Shown here: positions 52,789 through 61,557 of the stretch, in pieces
Layout: every line of letters begins with the position of its first letter
Numbering within the stretch: position 1 is the first letter of the stretch
Assembly: GCF_022712275.1 (NCBI RefSeq)
Contig: NZ_JALAGU010000013.1
Coordinates: 1 to 64,000, forward strand
Length of the DNA stretch: 64,000 nucleotides
Origin: Corynebacterium sp.
Lineage (GTDB): Bacteria; Actinomycetota; Actinomycetes; Mycobacteriales; Mycobacteriaceae
Direction: 5' to 3'
Made by a program: the position numbers and the translations under genes
Notes under the pieces: generated by a model
What the model was told of the DNA's origin: nothing
What the model saw: the letters and a program-made list of their open reading frames with translations, nothing else
Databases searched by the model: none

Positions 52789-52853
52789 GTCCTCTCAGAT
52801 CACACGCCAGAACACAGCGGCAGTCGCCCTGTGCAACCCTCCCAGGGTATCGG

Positions 52854-54050
52854 TCAGCCCCGCCAGTTCCAACTGTGCCTCGGCGGGCGACGCCCGTCGC
52901 CGTCGAGCACGGCGGAGAGCTGTTCGCCGAGAATGTGCCAGTTCCAGGCCTCTTCGACGTAGCGGCGTCCTTCCGAGGCATAGTTCTGCGCCCGCTCCGG
53001 ATCAGCCAGGAGCCGGGCGATGTCGTCGGCCACGGCGTCGGTGTCGGTTCCGTCGACCACGTCACCGGTACGGCCGTCGAGGACGGATTCAGGGGCTCCT
53101 CCCCCGTCCCCGGCGACCGTGGGCACGCCACAGGCCTGGGATTCGAGGAACACGATGCCGAGACCTTCCACGGAGAAGCCGCCGCCCTCGGTGCGCACCG
53201 GCATGGCGAAGACGTCGCCGGCGCAGTAGTGGGCGACGAGTTCCCCGGCATCCACCGGGCCGGTGAGCGTCACCCGGTCCCCGAGCCCCCGCTCCCCGAC
53301 CATGGTGCGCAGCGTCTCGGCGTAGTCACCGGGACCGACGATGAGCAGGTGGGCGTCCGGCACCCGGTCGAGGATCCGCGGCATGGCGGCGACGAGAGTG
53401 TCCTGCCCCTTGCGCGAGACGATCCGGGAGACACAGACGATGACCCTGCGGTCGTCGATGCCGTGCCGGGTCCGCACCGTCTCCCGACCCTCCGGGTCCG
53501 GTCGGAAACGGGCGGAGTCCACCCCACCGGGCATCGGCTCCCAGGCGACCGTCGGGCCGAAGGACGCCATGAAGCGCCCGCGGGCGTACCGGGAGACGTA
53601 GGTCAGGCAGTCGACGGAGCGTCCGATCCAGCGGAGGACGGAGCGCCCGCCCGGCACCATGGACCAACCGACCTCGTGGCCGTGGGTGGAGGCGACGATC
53701 CGTCGGGCACCGGCCCGCCGTGCCGCGTTCGCCAGCAGAGCGAAGGGTGTCGAGGAGCCGAACCACACGGTGTGGATGTCGTGTTCGCGGATGACCTGTG
53801 CCATCCGGCGGGCCTCGGCCGGGAAGGGGAACAGGATGCGGTGGGGCCACCTGACCACCGGGAACGGCAGAGTGGCGTCATAGGCCGCCGCGGCCTCGGC
53901 GTCTTGCGTGGACGCCAGCACCACGAGCCGGCCGGGCTCGCGTCGTTCCAGCTCCAGGCAGTAGTCCCTCAGGTAGCTCTGGATTCCGCCGAAGGTCGGA
54001 GGGAAGTCGTTGGTGACGAGCAGGACGCGATGCTCGGACCGGGCGGGCAT
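52854..54050 (-). CDS. pimB: GDP-mannose-dependent PIM mannosyltransferase (PimB'-like)
   Basis: GT4 glycosyltransferase of the inner membrane face that adds the second mannose to phosphatidylinositol monomannoside. The 398 residues show NDFPPTFGGIQSYLRDYC near 13-30, the Rossmann donor domain with VSRIVSRKGQDTLV near 208-221, and the nucleotide-sugar pocket EGLGIVFLESQACGVP near 297-312. Position beside an NlpC/P60 gene matches Rv2188c (pimB') and Rv2190c. The ATG is at 54050; the stop of the preceding NlpC/P60 gene is eight bases upstream, so the two may be coupled. Confidence 0.87.
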   Translation of the reverse strand: MPARSEHRVLLVTNDFPPTFGGIQSYLRDYCLELERREPGRLVVLASTQDAEAAAAYDATLPFPVVRWPHRILFPFPAEARRMAQVIREHDIHTVWFGSSTPFALLANAARRAGARRIVASTHGHEVGWSMVPGGRSVLRWIGRSVDCLTYVSRYARGRFMASFGPTVAWEPMPGGVDSARFRPDPEGRETVRTRHGIDDRRVIVCVSRIVSRKGQDTLVAAMPRILDRVPDAHLLIVGPGDYAETLRTMVGERGLGDRVTLTGPVDAGELVAHYCAGDVFAMPVRTEGGGFSVEGLGIVFLESQACGVPTVAGDGGGAPESVLDGRTGDVVDGTDTDAVADDIARLLADPERAQNYASEGRRYVEEAWNWHILGEQLSAVLDGDGRRPPRHSWNWRG

Positions 54051-54058
54051 TACAGCTC

Positions 54059-55204
54059 TCAGTAGCGGGCTGCGCCGGCGAAGGGCATGCTGTCGACACT
54101 GACGACCTGGACGGGGATGCCGTAGTCGGAGGCGTGGACGATCTTGCCGTCACCGATGTACATGCCGACGTGACTCACACCGGAGAAGTAGCCGACGATG
54201 TCGCCAGGCTGGAGTTGGTCACGGGAGACCGGGGTGCCGCCGGCGATCTGGGCACTGGAGGTTCGCGGGATGGACTTGCCCATCTGCTGGTAGGCCCAGA
54301 ACATCAGTCCGGAGCAGTCGAAGGCGTCCGGTCCGGTCGCACCCCAGGAGTAGGGGCTGCCGAGCTTGCTCATCGCCGCACCCACGACGCCGCCGGCGAC
54401 GGCGGAGGCCTCGTTGAGGAATTCCTCGACGTCGACCTGGATCGGACCGTTGCGGTCGATCCACCGCTGCTTCTGGTCCTGCGGCATCGCGTCGACGGCC
54501 TCGGAGATCTGCTCCTTCATGGAGTCCAGCTCGGCAGTGCGGGCGTCAAGGTCTGCCTGACGCTGTCCGAACTCGATGAGCTGGAAGTCGGCGGTGGCCT
54601 TCGACCGCAGGGCGAGGGACTTCGACGCCGCAGCGTCGGACAGGGAGGTCTGGAGGTTCTCGACCGTGGCGGTACGGGTGGCGTTGAGTGCCGACCCGTA
54701 GGCACTGCGGTCGATGGCGTCCTGCGGGCTGGCGGAACCGATGGCGGCGGTCACCGGATCCACGGTGGCACCTCGGTAGAGCGACTGGGACAGTTCGGTG
54801 ACCGGGCCCCGGGCCGCCTCGGCACGGGCGACGGCCTTGTCCGACGCCTGGGTGTAGTAGTCGAGGGCGGCGTTCGAGCGGTCAAGCAGCGTGCGCGCGC
54901 CGTCCAGGGCGGCGCGGTTCTCCTCGACCTTGTCACTGGTCGCCTCGGCCTGGCGGGAGATCTCGTTGAGTCGGTCGAGCAGACCGTCCGCATCCGACGG
55001 GAGCGGGGAGGTGTCCACCGGGGTGGAGGAAAGGTCCGCGGCATTGTCGGCGGGAGCCGGTGCAGCGGGCTCCGCCTGTGCCACGGAAACACCGGCGACA
55101 GCCGTGCCGATGCTGAGCCCGAGTCCGGCGACTGTCCGCATGGCCGGCCGGGTACGGGCGGCGGGAGCGGTGGCACGGTGGCGGGCAGTGTAACGCTTGG
55201 TCAC
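54059..55204 (-). CDS. Secreted NlpC/P60 peptidoglycan endopeptidase (RipC-like)
   Basis: A 381-residue exported hydrolase cleaving stem-peptide bonds. A signal peptide ends near residue 45 (SVAQAEPAA). Residues about 65-245 form a long coiled-coil region (LDRLNEISRQAEATSDKVEE), as in RipC-type proteins needing activation by FtsEX. The C-terminal domain bears DCSGLMFWAY with Cys near 296 and SHVGMYIG with His near 346. The GTG at 55204 has AGAGG upstream. It precedes pimB', matching Rv2190c-Rv2188c order. FtsEX control is inference. Confidence 0.88.
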   Translation of the reverse strand: MTKRYTARHRATAPAARTRPAMRTVAGLGLSIGTAVAGVSVAQAEPAAPAPADNAADLSSTPVDTSPLPSDADGLLDRLNEISRQAEATSDKVEENRAALDGARTLLDRSNAALDYYTQASDKAVARAEAARGPVTELSQSLYRGATVDPVTAAIGSASPQDAIDRSAYGSALNATRTATVENLQTSLSDAAASKSLALRSKATADFQLIEFGQRQADLDARTAELDSMKEQISEAVDAMPQDQKQRWIDRNGPIQVDVEEFLNEASAVAGGVVGAAMSKLGSPYSWGATGPDAFDCSGLMFWAYQQMGKSIPRTSSAQIAGGTPVSRDQLQPGDIVGYFSGVSHVGMYIGDGKIVHASDYGIPVQVVSVDSMPFAGAARY

Positions 55205-55327
55205 GGTTGTAGTACCTCTTCGGGTGGGGAAGGTCGATCCGTTGAACATATTGCCACAACTTCGTGACCGAACTGCAACCTTAGGGTGGCAACTGACGAA
55301 GTTGTGACAGATGGTGCTGATGTGATT

Positions 55328-55369
55328 GAAGAACAACGACGCCGACACCCCGTGAGGAGTATCGGCGCC
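55328..55369 (-). terminator. Terminator after the short NlpC/P60 gene
   Basis: 55338-55348 pairs with 55359-55369 in an 11-bp stem (two G-U pairs on the minus strand), and GTTGTTCTTC follows on the transcript. It is 18 bases beyond the stop at 55388. Confidence 0.7.
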
Positions 55370-55387
55370 AGAGCCGGGAGTGCGGTC

Positions 55388-55981
55388 CTAGAAACGGACG
55401 GCGTTGTTGATCGGCATGTAGTTGATGTCGTTGACCTGGACGGGAGTGCCCTCGTTCACGGCGTGGACGATCTTGCCGTCGCCGATGTAGACCGCGACGT
55501 GGGAGGCGCCGGAGTAGTAGGAGATGATGTCGCCGGGCTGCAGGGCATTCAGGGACACCGGGGTTCCACCGGAGGCCTGGGCACCGGAGGTGCGCGGGAT
55601 GGACTTGCCGACCTGACTGTAGGCCCACGAGGTCAGACCGGAGCAGTCGAAGGAGTTCGGGCCGGTGGCACCCCACACGTAGGGGGCACCCTGCTTCGAC
55701 ATCGCAGCGTCGGCGATCTTCTGACCGGTGGAGGTCGGGGCGGCGGAGGCCACGGCCGACTCGGCGGCGGCAGCAGCTCCGGTGAAGGCGCTCGTGTCCA
55801 CGTAGTTGCCGGCAGCGTCCAGGACCTCGTTCGGGACGTCGACGGAGAAGTCGGTGCCGGGAACCTGGACGGGGGCAGCCTGGGCGGTCGCAGGCAGTGC
55901 GACGACGGCGCCGACGCCGATCGCAGCCGCGGCCACGATGTTGCGCCGGGGGGAACCGTTCTTCAGACTGTGCTTACCCAT
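55388..55981 (-). CDS. Secreted NlpC/P60 hydrolase, short form
   Basis: A 197-residue exported cysteine peptidase. The signal peptide runs to about residue 35 (ATAQA). A short linker leads to the NlpC/P60 domain with FDCSGLTSWAYSQVGKSIPR (Cys113), SHVAVYIGDGKIVHA (His161) and a final KNAV-like strand region. It shares over twenty positions of its core with the preceding hydrolase, suggesting a duplication. The bases just before the ATG read CCTCCT, not a ribosome binding site; AAAGG lies 13 bases away. Probably needed for daughter-cell separation; the exact bond cleaved is unknown. Confidence 0.88.
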   Translation of the reverse strand: MGKHSLKNGSPRRNIVAAAAIGVGAVVALPATAQAAPVQVPGTDFSVDVPNEVLDAAGNYVDTSAFTGAAAAAESAVASAAPTSTGQKIADAAMSKQGAPYVWGATGPNSFDCSGLTSWAYSQVGKSIPRTSGAQASGGTPVSLNALQPGDIISYYSGASHVAVYIGDGKIVHAVNEGTPVQVNDINYMPINNAVRF

Positions 55982-56112
55982 AGGAGGAAATTGCCTTTCG
56001 AGATCGTTGCGGGGACGCTCTTCGAACCGCGCCCCTCAAGGTCACGATGAGATTACGAAACGATCACGCTCCGTGTCCAGCGGACGAGACCCGCGAAGCT
56101 GAACTCGGCGCC

Positions 56113-56188
56113 GTTATCCAACCGTGACCAAGCCCAGATAGAGATATCACTACAACTGGTGAACTACTGAAGATCACGGTTCGATAAC
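56113..56188. repeat. 15-bp inverted repeat with a 46-base spacer
   Basis: gttatccaaccgtga and tcacggttcgataac are inverse complements at 14 of 15 places. Two sites for one dimeric regulator would look like this. They lie 130-205 bases from the NlpC/P60 start. Confidence 0.6.
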
Positions 56189-56271
56189 GCCGCAACCAGC
56201 AGAAATGTCGCCAGCGACCACGCGACAGGACACAGAGACACAGGTCACATCAGCCGTCCCCGGTCAGCTGC

Positions 56272-56287
56272 TGTGATACTCATCACA
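56272..56287. promoter_or_regulatory. CRP/GlxR-like binding site
   Basis: TGTGATACTCATCACA has two perfect TGTGA/TCACA half-sites six bases apart, the consensus of GlxR, the cAMP-responsive global regulator of corynebacteria. It is about 80 bases before the exonuclease promoter and 290 bases from the NlpC/P60 start. Confidence 0.7.
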
Positions 56288-56368
56288 AATGGCAGATCGC
56301 AACTCACCACCGGCCGGTAACCTTCCCTCCAATCACAGCAGTCACACTTCAGTGCCTCTGAGCACCGC

Positions 56369-56374
56369 TAGAAT
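56369..56374 (+). promoter_or_regulatory. Probable -10 element of the exonuclease gene, leaderless
   Basis: TAGAAT is followed by eight bases and the ATG at 56383; no ribosome binding site is present. Confidence 0.5.
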
Positions 56375-56382
56375 GGGACCCC

Positions 56383-56955
56383 ATGACCCCCCGCTCCGCG
56401 CACGACGAGCTCCGGGAGAGCCTCCGCCGGAGCCTCCGGGACTGCGTCGTCGTGGACTGCGAGACCACCGGACTGGACCCCGACAGCGACCGCATCATCG
56501 AGATCGCGGCTCTACGGGTGCGTGAGGGGCGTCCAGTCGCCCTCTTCCATCGCCTGGTGGATCCGGGACGGCCCATTCCCGAGATCATCACCTCTCTCAC
56601 GGGTCTGACCCACCGACAGGTGCGTCAGGCCCCGCCGGTCGACGACGTCCTCGGGGAACTCTCCCACTTCCTCGCCCATGACACGGTCGTAGGCCACAAC
56701 GTCGGCTTCGACCTCGCCTTCATCGACGCCGGGATCAGCGCCACGCACAGCGCCCCACGGACGGCGTCGTCAACCCTGTGTACCGCAGAGACCGCACGTA
56801 GCCTCGTCCCCCGCTCCCGTGTGGGCCGCTACCGTCTGCAGACCCTGGCGGACGCTTTCGACCTTGCCCACCGCCCGACGCACCGTACGGTCTCTGACGT
56901 CTTGGCGACACTCGATCTTCTCCACTATCTCTGCGGCGTGAGCGAGTCGGGGTAG
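56383..56955 (+). CDS. DnaQ-like 3'-5' exonuclease
   Basis: A 190-residue DEDDh exonuclease like the epsilon subunit of DNA polymerase III. Motifs: VVDCETTGLDPDSDRIIEIA near 22-41 (Asp25, Glu27), VVGHNVGFDLAFIDAG near 101-116 and HRTVSDVLAT near 167-176 with the catalytic His and Asp. It lacks the C-terminal domain that binds the polymerase in E. coli DnaQ, so a separate proofreading or repair role is possible. A single gene, ended by a strong hairpin before qcrB. Confidence 0.85.
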   Translation: MTPRSAHDELRESLRRSLRDCVVVDCETTGLDPDSDRIIEIAALRVREGRPVALFHRLVDPGRPIPEIITSLTGLTHRQVRQAPPVDDVLGELSHFLAHDTVVGHNVGFDLAFIDAGISATHSAPRTASSTLCTAETARSLVPRSRVGRYRLQTLADAFDLAHRPTHRTVSDVLATLDLLHYLCGVSESG

Positions 56956-57011
56956 GCCACTCTGTACACGATCGTCACGGATCAGCGTCCTCCGGACAAT
57001 GCAGCCGTACA

Positions 57012-57058
57012 ACGCAGACCCCGGGCCCACCGTGTGACGGTGGGCCCGGGGTCTGCGT
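57012..57058. terminator. Bidirectional hairpin between exonuclease gene and qcrB
   Basis: A perfect 22-bp stem (57012-57033 with 57037-57058) surrounds a three-base loop. It lies between two convergent genes and probably stops transcription from both. No long T-run flanks it. Confidence 0.8.
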
Positions 57059-57083
57059 GTATGACGGGCGGAACTCAGCGGTC

Positions 57084-58730
57084 CTAGGGGTTGGAGTGGC
57101 CCTTGTCCTCGAGAGCGGCGCGGTTGGCCTCGTTGAGGCGACGCAGCATCTCGATCTTCTCGTGCTCGTTGGCCTCCTCGATCTCGGAGACCTTCTCGAC
57201 GATGTCCTCCGGGTCCGGGCGGAAGAATCCGCCCCGGCCGGGCTGACCGGCGAAGCCGAGCTGGTTGAGCTTGGTCGGCACCTGGGCGCCGGCATACTCC
57301 AGCGGGATCGGATGACCGTGCTCGTCGACCGGGCCGATGGGCTGGTGGACCTCGATGAATCCACCGTTGGGGAGCTGGCGGATGGTGCCGGTCTCGATAC
57401 CGTGCTCCAGCACCGCGCGGTCGTTGCGCTGGAGACCCAGGCAAATCCGGTAGGTGACGAAGTAGGCGATCGGAGGCAGCACCAGGAAGCCGATGCGACC
57501 GATCCAGGTCATGGCGTTCAGCGAGATCTGGAAGTGCAGGGCGAAGAGGTCGTTACCACCCGAGAGGGTCAGCACGAAGTACGCCATCATGGCCATGACA
57601 CCGAGGGAGGTACGGACCGGCACATCGCGCGGACGCTGCAGCAGGTTGTGGTGCGCGTTGTCCTTGGTGAAGTGCTGCTCGATCCAGGGGTAGGCAAACA
57701 GCAGAACCACCAGGAGACCCAGCAGCAGTGCAACCCAGAACACACCCGGGATCGTGTAGTTACCGAGATAGAGCTCCCACGCCGGCATGATACGTGCGGC
57801 ACCGTCAGTCCAGAGCATGTAGATATCCGGCTGGGAACCGGCGGAGACCTGCGACGGGTTGTACGGACCCAGGTTCCAGATCGCGTTGATCTGGAAGAGG
57901 CCGGCCATCAGGGCGATGACTCCGAAGGTGATGATGCCGAATGCCGCGGAGTGGACCGCGAACACCGGGAGAATGCGGACACCGACGACGTTGCGCTCGG
58001 TGCGCCCCGCACCCGGGAACTGGGTGTGCTTCTGGTACCAGACCAGGGCCAGGTGGGCGGCAATCAGGGCCAGCAGGATGGCCGGGATCAGGAGCACGTG
58101 GGCGATGTACAGACGCGGGATGATGATGTCACCCGGGAAGTCACCGGCGAACATGATCCAGTGCAGCCAGGTACCGATGATCGGCAGTCCGACGATGATG
58201 GCGGACATGATGCGCAGACCCACACCGGAGAGAAGGTCATCCGGCAGGGAGTAGCCCATGAAGCCCTCAGCGACGGACAGCAGCAGCAGGACGCAGCCGA
58301 TGACCCAGTTCGCCTCACGCGGCTTGCGGAACGCACCGGTGAAGAAGATGCGCAGCATGTGGACCACGATCGAGACTGCGAACAGCAGGGCCGCCCAGTG
58401 GTGGACCTGGCGGATGAACAGGCCACCGCGCACCTCGAAGGAGATGTTCAGGGCTGTCTCGTAGGCACGGGACATCTCGACACCGTTGAGCGGTGCGTAG
58501 GCACCGTCGTAGATGACCTTCGACAGCGACGGGTCGAAGAACAGGGTGAGATAGACACCCGAGAGAAGAAGGATGATGAAGGAGTACAGCGCGATCTCGC
58601 CGAGCATGAAGGACCAGTGGCTCGGGAAGACCTTGTTGATCTGCCTCCGGATGCCGGCGGCCATGGTGTACCGCTGGTCCATGTTGTCGGCGGCCATCGC
58701 CATGCGGGACGGCTTGGTGGATGTGCTCAT
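57084..58730 (-). CDS. qcrB: Cytochrome bc1 complex cytochrome b subunit
   Basis: Membrane subunit of the menaquinol:cytochrome c oxidoreductase, carrying two hemes b and the quinone sites. The 548 residues hold eight or nine helices with the paired histidine helices, HHWAALLFAVSIVVHMLRIF near 116-135 and the helix IIVGLPIIGTWLHWIMF. A long cytosolic C-terminus (about 415-548) is typical of actinobacteria. The ATG overlaps the qcrA stop (ATGA). It is the last gene of ctaE-qcrC-qcrA-qcrB and ends at a strong hairpin. Confidence 0.95.
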   Translation of the reverse strand: MSTSTKPSRMAMAADNMDQRYTMAAGIRRQINKVFPSHWSFMLGEIALYSFIILLLSGVYLTLFFDPSLSKVIYDGAYAPLNGVEMSRAYETALNISFEVRGGLFIRQVHHWAALLFAVSIVVHMLRIFFTGAFRKPREANWVIGCVLLLLSVAEGFMGYSLPDDLLSGVGLRIMSAIIVGLPIIGTWLHWIMFAGDFPGDIIIPRLYIAHVLLIPAILLALIAAHLALVWYQKHTQFPGAGRTERNVVGVRILPVFAVHSAAFGIITFGVIALMAGLFQINAIWNLGPYNPSQVSAGSQPDIYMLWTDGAARIMPAWELYLGNYTIPGVFWVALLLGLLVVLLFAYPWIEQHFTKDNAHHNLLQRPRDVPVRTSLGVMAMMAYFVLTLSGGNDLFALHFQISLNAMTWIGRIGFLVLPPIAYFVTYRICLGLQRNDRAVLEHGIETGTIRQLPNGGFIEVHQPIGPVDEHGHPIPLEYAGAQVPTKLNQLGFAGQPGRGGFFRPDPEDIVEKVSEIEEANEHEKIEMLRRLNEANRAALEDKGHSNP

Positions 58731-59932
58731 GACTTACGCTCCCAGAATGCCGGGCCGACCGGCTCAATGAAGTTCTTGTCGGCGTAGAGGTAACCGTCCG
58801 CATCGACGTTGATCGACAGCTCCGGCAGCGCTCGCGCCGCGGGACCGAAGACCGGCTTACCCCAGTGAAGTGCATCGAACTGGGACTGGTGGCACGGGCA
58901 GAGAATTCGGTTGGTCTGCTGCTCGTACAGGGACGTCGGGCAGCCGATATGGGTACAGATCTTCGAGTAGGCGTAGTAGTCGCCGTAGTGGAAGTCCTCC
59001 TGGCCGTCACGCTGGACAGCCTTGACGGCGTCCTCGTGGCGGAGACGGATCAGCATGACCGAGTTACGCGGGCCGTGCACGGAGTGCATGTGCTCCTCGT
59101 AGACATCGCGGTCGGCGTCGTACTTCTCGCCGTCGTTCACCATCTCCTCGGAGAGGGGGAACACGGTCTCCATGGCGCCGGCGTCGAGGTCCTCCGGGCG
59201 GACACGCACCAGGCGGTTGACGCCCTGGGTGCTGTAGTGCCCGTTGTGCTCCTCGGCGATGGCCGCCGTGTCGCGACCGAGGTAGACCTTCTCGCCCTGT
59301 TCGACGAGGGTCCAGCCGGTGGTCCACAGCGTCCCGTCACCCTGGATGCCCATGGCCTTGGGCTTCCACGGATTCTTGATGATGCCACCCAGCGGGAGGA
59401 TGACAGCGAGCCCCATGAGGGCTGCACCGGTGCCGGCGAGGCCCATCATGACCTTACGGCGACCGAGGGTGGAGGTCTTCCACGCATCGTTCAGCAGCGC
59501 GGTGATCGTCTTACGGTCGATCTCCTCGGAGGGACCGTCGTGACGGGTCTGGACCGAGATCTCCTCGGGGACGAACTTCTTGGAGAACTGGACCGCACCC
59601 ACACCGAGACAGATGATCGAGAGGCCGGCGGTCGCACCCAGCAGCGGGGTGTACAGGGTGTACATCCACAGGCCGTCATCCTCGAGGTGCTTGTACTGCC
59701 ACGGCCAGAAGAGGTAGACCGCCACGAAGGCGATACCCAGGACCACGGACAGTGCGAACCACACGTTGATGCCGAAGGCGGCGCGCTTCTCAGCCGGGTC
59801 ATCCTCGACCGGGAACCGCTCCTTGCGGTATGCGACGGTGACCCCGTCGAGCTCGGTGCCGAGGCGGGCGAGCTCTTCGTCGCTCATCGCCGCGATCTCG
59901 TCCGAGGTGTAACTGCTCTTGATTTCACTCAT
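58727..59932 (-). CDS. qcrA: Rieske iron-sulfur subunit of cytochrome bc1
   Basis: 2Fe-2S subunit that shuttles electrons from quinol to cytochrome cc. The 401-residue protein has an actinobacterial N-terminal part with three transmembrane spans (near 72-95, 110-130 and 178-200), then the soluble Rieske domain with CTHIGCPTSL near 324-333 and CPCHQSQFD near 343-351, holding the Cys/His ligands. The ATG overlaps the qcrC stop (ATGA). The longer open frame upstream lies inside qcrC. Confidence 0.95.
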   Translation of the reverse strand: MSEIKSSYTSDEIAAMSDEELARLGTELDGVTVAYRKERFPVEDDPAEKRAAFGINVWFALSVVLGIAFVAVYLFWPWQYKHLEDDGLWMYTLYTPLLGATAGLSIICLGVGAVQFSKKFVPEEISVQTRHDGPSEEIDRKTITALLNDAWKTSTLGRRKVMMGLAGTGAALMGLAVILPLGGIIKNPWKPKAMGIQGDGTLWTTGWTLVEQGEKVYLGRDTAAIAEEHNGHYSTQGVNRLVRVRPEDLDAGAMETVFPLSEEMVNDGEKYDADRDVYEEHMHSVHGPRNSVMLIRLRHEDAVKAVQRDGQEDFHYGDYYAYSKICTHIGCPTSLYEQQTNRILCPCHQSQFDALHWGKPVFGPAARALPELSINVDADGYLYADKNFIEPVGPAFWERKS

Positions 59933-60837
59933 GACCGGGTTCCAATCCACATAGCTCCGCCGATGAGCACGACGATGCCGACGATCCACATCAGCATGCC
60001 CTCGGTGACCGGGCCAATGCCGCCGAGACCGTAGCCGCCCTGGGACGGGGTCTCCTTCGCGGACTTGATGTACGCGATGATGTCCTTCTTCTCGTCAGCG
60101 GTGAGCTGACGGTCGGAGAACTTCGGCATGTTCTGGGGGCCGGTGAGCATGGCCTGGTAGATCTCCTGCTCATTGGCGTTGTCCAGGACAGGCGCGTACT
60201 TACCGCCGGACAGTGCCCCACCACGACCGGTGAAGTTGTGGCAGGACGCACAGTTCAGGCGGAAGAGATCGGAGCCACGGGCGACGTCGGAGGGGTCGAT
60301 CTTGCCGTTGTCGTTGTTGGAACCGCGGAGAGACTCCATCGCGATGGCGCCGTCGGCGTCCTTCACGATGCCGGGGCCACCACCGTTGGCGTTGACGTAG
60401 GCTGCCAGCGCAAGAGTCTGCTGCTCGTTGAAGCGGGCGTCCTTGCGCTCGGCCTGGGCCTCGTTGCGCTTCATCGGCATACGGCCGGAGTGGACCTGGA
60501 AGTACACGGCGCCTTCGCCGACGCCGACCAGGGACGGACCGCGGTCCTGGACACCCTGGAGGTTGGCGCCGTGGCAGGTGATACAGGCGACCTCGTAGAT
60601 CTCCTTACCCTGGCTGATCAGGGACTCGGCGTCGACGTCAGCCGTCGCCTCCTGAGCATCGGGGGTCACTGCCTGGGCGATCAGTCCTGCACCGGAGAGG
60701 CCGAGCACGAGCGCGAGCGCTCCGGCGACAGTCCGGCGCAGCTTACGCCGCGAGCGGCGCTTCCTGCGTGTTGTGGATGCCTCAGGGGAGCCGGTCACGG
60801 GCTGCTCCCCCTCGGTCATGCTGTGGTTGGTATCCAT
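59929..60837 (-). CDS. qcrC: Diheme cytochrome c subunit of cytochrome bc1
   Basis: Membrane-bound diheme cytochrome cc that replaces separate cytochromes c1 and c in actinobacteria. The 302 residues contain an N-terminal anchor/signal near 36-58, two CxxCH heme sites (CITCH near 85-89, CASCH near 196-200), methionine ligand segments (GRMPMKRNE and PQNMPKFS), and a C-terminal transmembrane anchor near 280-298. The ATG is at 60837; it follows ctaE by 72 bases. It donates electrons directly to the aa3 oxidase in a supercomplex. Confidence 0.95.
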   Translation of the reverse strand: MDTNHSMTEGEQPVTGSPEASTTRRKRRSRRKLRRTVAGALALVLGLSGAGLIAQAVTPDAQEATADVDAESLISQGKEIYEVACITCHGANLQGVQDRGPSLVGVGEGAVYFQVHSGRMPMKRNEAQAERKDARFNEQQTLALAAYVNANGGGPGIVKDADGAIAMESLRGSNNDNGKIDPSDVARGSDLFRLNCASCHNFTGRGGALSGGKYAPVLDNANEQEIYQAMLTGPQNMPKFSDRQLTADEKKDIIAYIKSAKETPSQGGYGLGGIGPVTEGMLMWIVGIVVLIGGAMWIGTRS

Positions 60838-60909
60838 CTTGTTCCCTTAACTCGTCATACGGAATGCGATGGGCTTAACGGCCGAGCGTCACACATCGGC
60901 CCGTTCGGC

Positions 60910-61521
60910 CTACTGGATGAAGTAAATCGTGATCCACAGGCCGATCCACACGACGTCGACGAAGTGCCAGTAGTACGACACGACGACGGCTGCGGTGGCC
61001 TGGGCCGGGGTGAACTTCGACTTCGCGGTGCGGAGGAGCACCACGACGAATGCGAGCACGCCGGCGAGGACGTGTGCGCCGTGGAAGCCGGTGGTGATGA
61101 AGAACACCGACCCGTAGACACTGCTCGAGATCGTCGTCCCGTGCTGCACGAGGTGGATGTACTCGTACGTCTGGCCGATCAGGAAGATGGCACCCAGCAC
61201 GATGGTGAGTGCGTACCACTTCCGGAGGCCGAAGACGTCTCCACGCTCGGCGGCGAACACGCCCCACTGGGCCGTGAACGACGACGACACCAGGATCACG
61301 GTGATACCGAGTGCGAAGGGCACGTTCAGCTCTGTCGGGTGAGACGGCCAGTCACCACCCGAGTTCGCCTTCGACACGAAGTACATCGCGAAGAGTCCCG
61401 CGAAGAACATCAATTCCTGCGACAGGAACACAATCGTGCCGACGCTGACCATGTTCGGTCGGTTCAGCGTCGCAACACGTTGTGGTGCTGCCATACCTTG
61501 GTTTCCAACTGCGCTCGTCAC
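60910..61521 (-). CDS. ctaE: Cytochrome aa3 oxidase subunit III
   Basis: Seven-helix membrane subunit of the aa3 terminal oxidase. The 203 residues have FLSQELMFFAGLFAMYFVSK near 35-54 and FFITTGFHGAHVLAGVLAF near 140-158, with the conserved Glu and His of subunit III. I place the start at GTG 61521: the family N-terminus (TSAVGNQGMAAPQRV) begins there and CATAAT lies seven bases upstream, implying a leaderless mRNA. The longer frame is not supported. It heads ctaE-qcrCAB. Confidence 0.93.
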   Translation of the reverse strand: MTSAVGNQGMAAPQRVATLNRPNMVSVGTIVFLSQELMFFAGLFAMYFVSKANSGGDWPSHPTELNVPFALGITVILVSSSFTAQWGVFAAERGDVFGLRKWYALTIVLGAIFLIGQTYEYIHLVQHGTTISSSVYGSVFFITTGFHGAHVLAGVLAFVVVLLRTAKSKFTPAQATAAVVVSYYWHFVDVVWIGLWITIYFIQ

Positions 61522-61528
61522 GTCCACA

Positions 61529-61557
61529 ATTATGACGTGTACGGCCCCCGTAGTCGA
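61529..61557 (-). promoter_or_regulatory. Promoter of ctaE-qcrCAB
   Basis: On the minus strand TCGACT and CATAAT are 17 bases apart, and the GTG start codon follows seven bases after the -10. This is a clean leaderless promoter for the operon. Confidence 0.6.

Larger units (their letters stand above)
55982..56382. promoter_or_regulatory. Divergent control region of NlpC/P60 and exonuclease genes
   Basis: About 400 bases without genes. It contains a 15-bp inverted repeat with one mismatch (56113-56127 and 56174-56188), a CRP/GlxR-like site at 56272-56287 and a -10 at 56369-56374. The region is more AT-rich than its flanks. Both the hydrolase and the exonuclease promoters must lie here. Confidence 0.65.
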
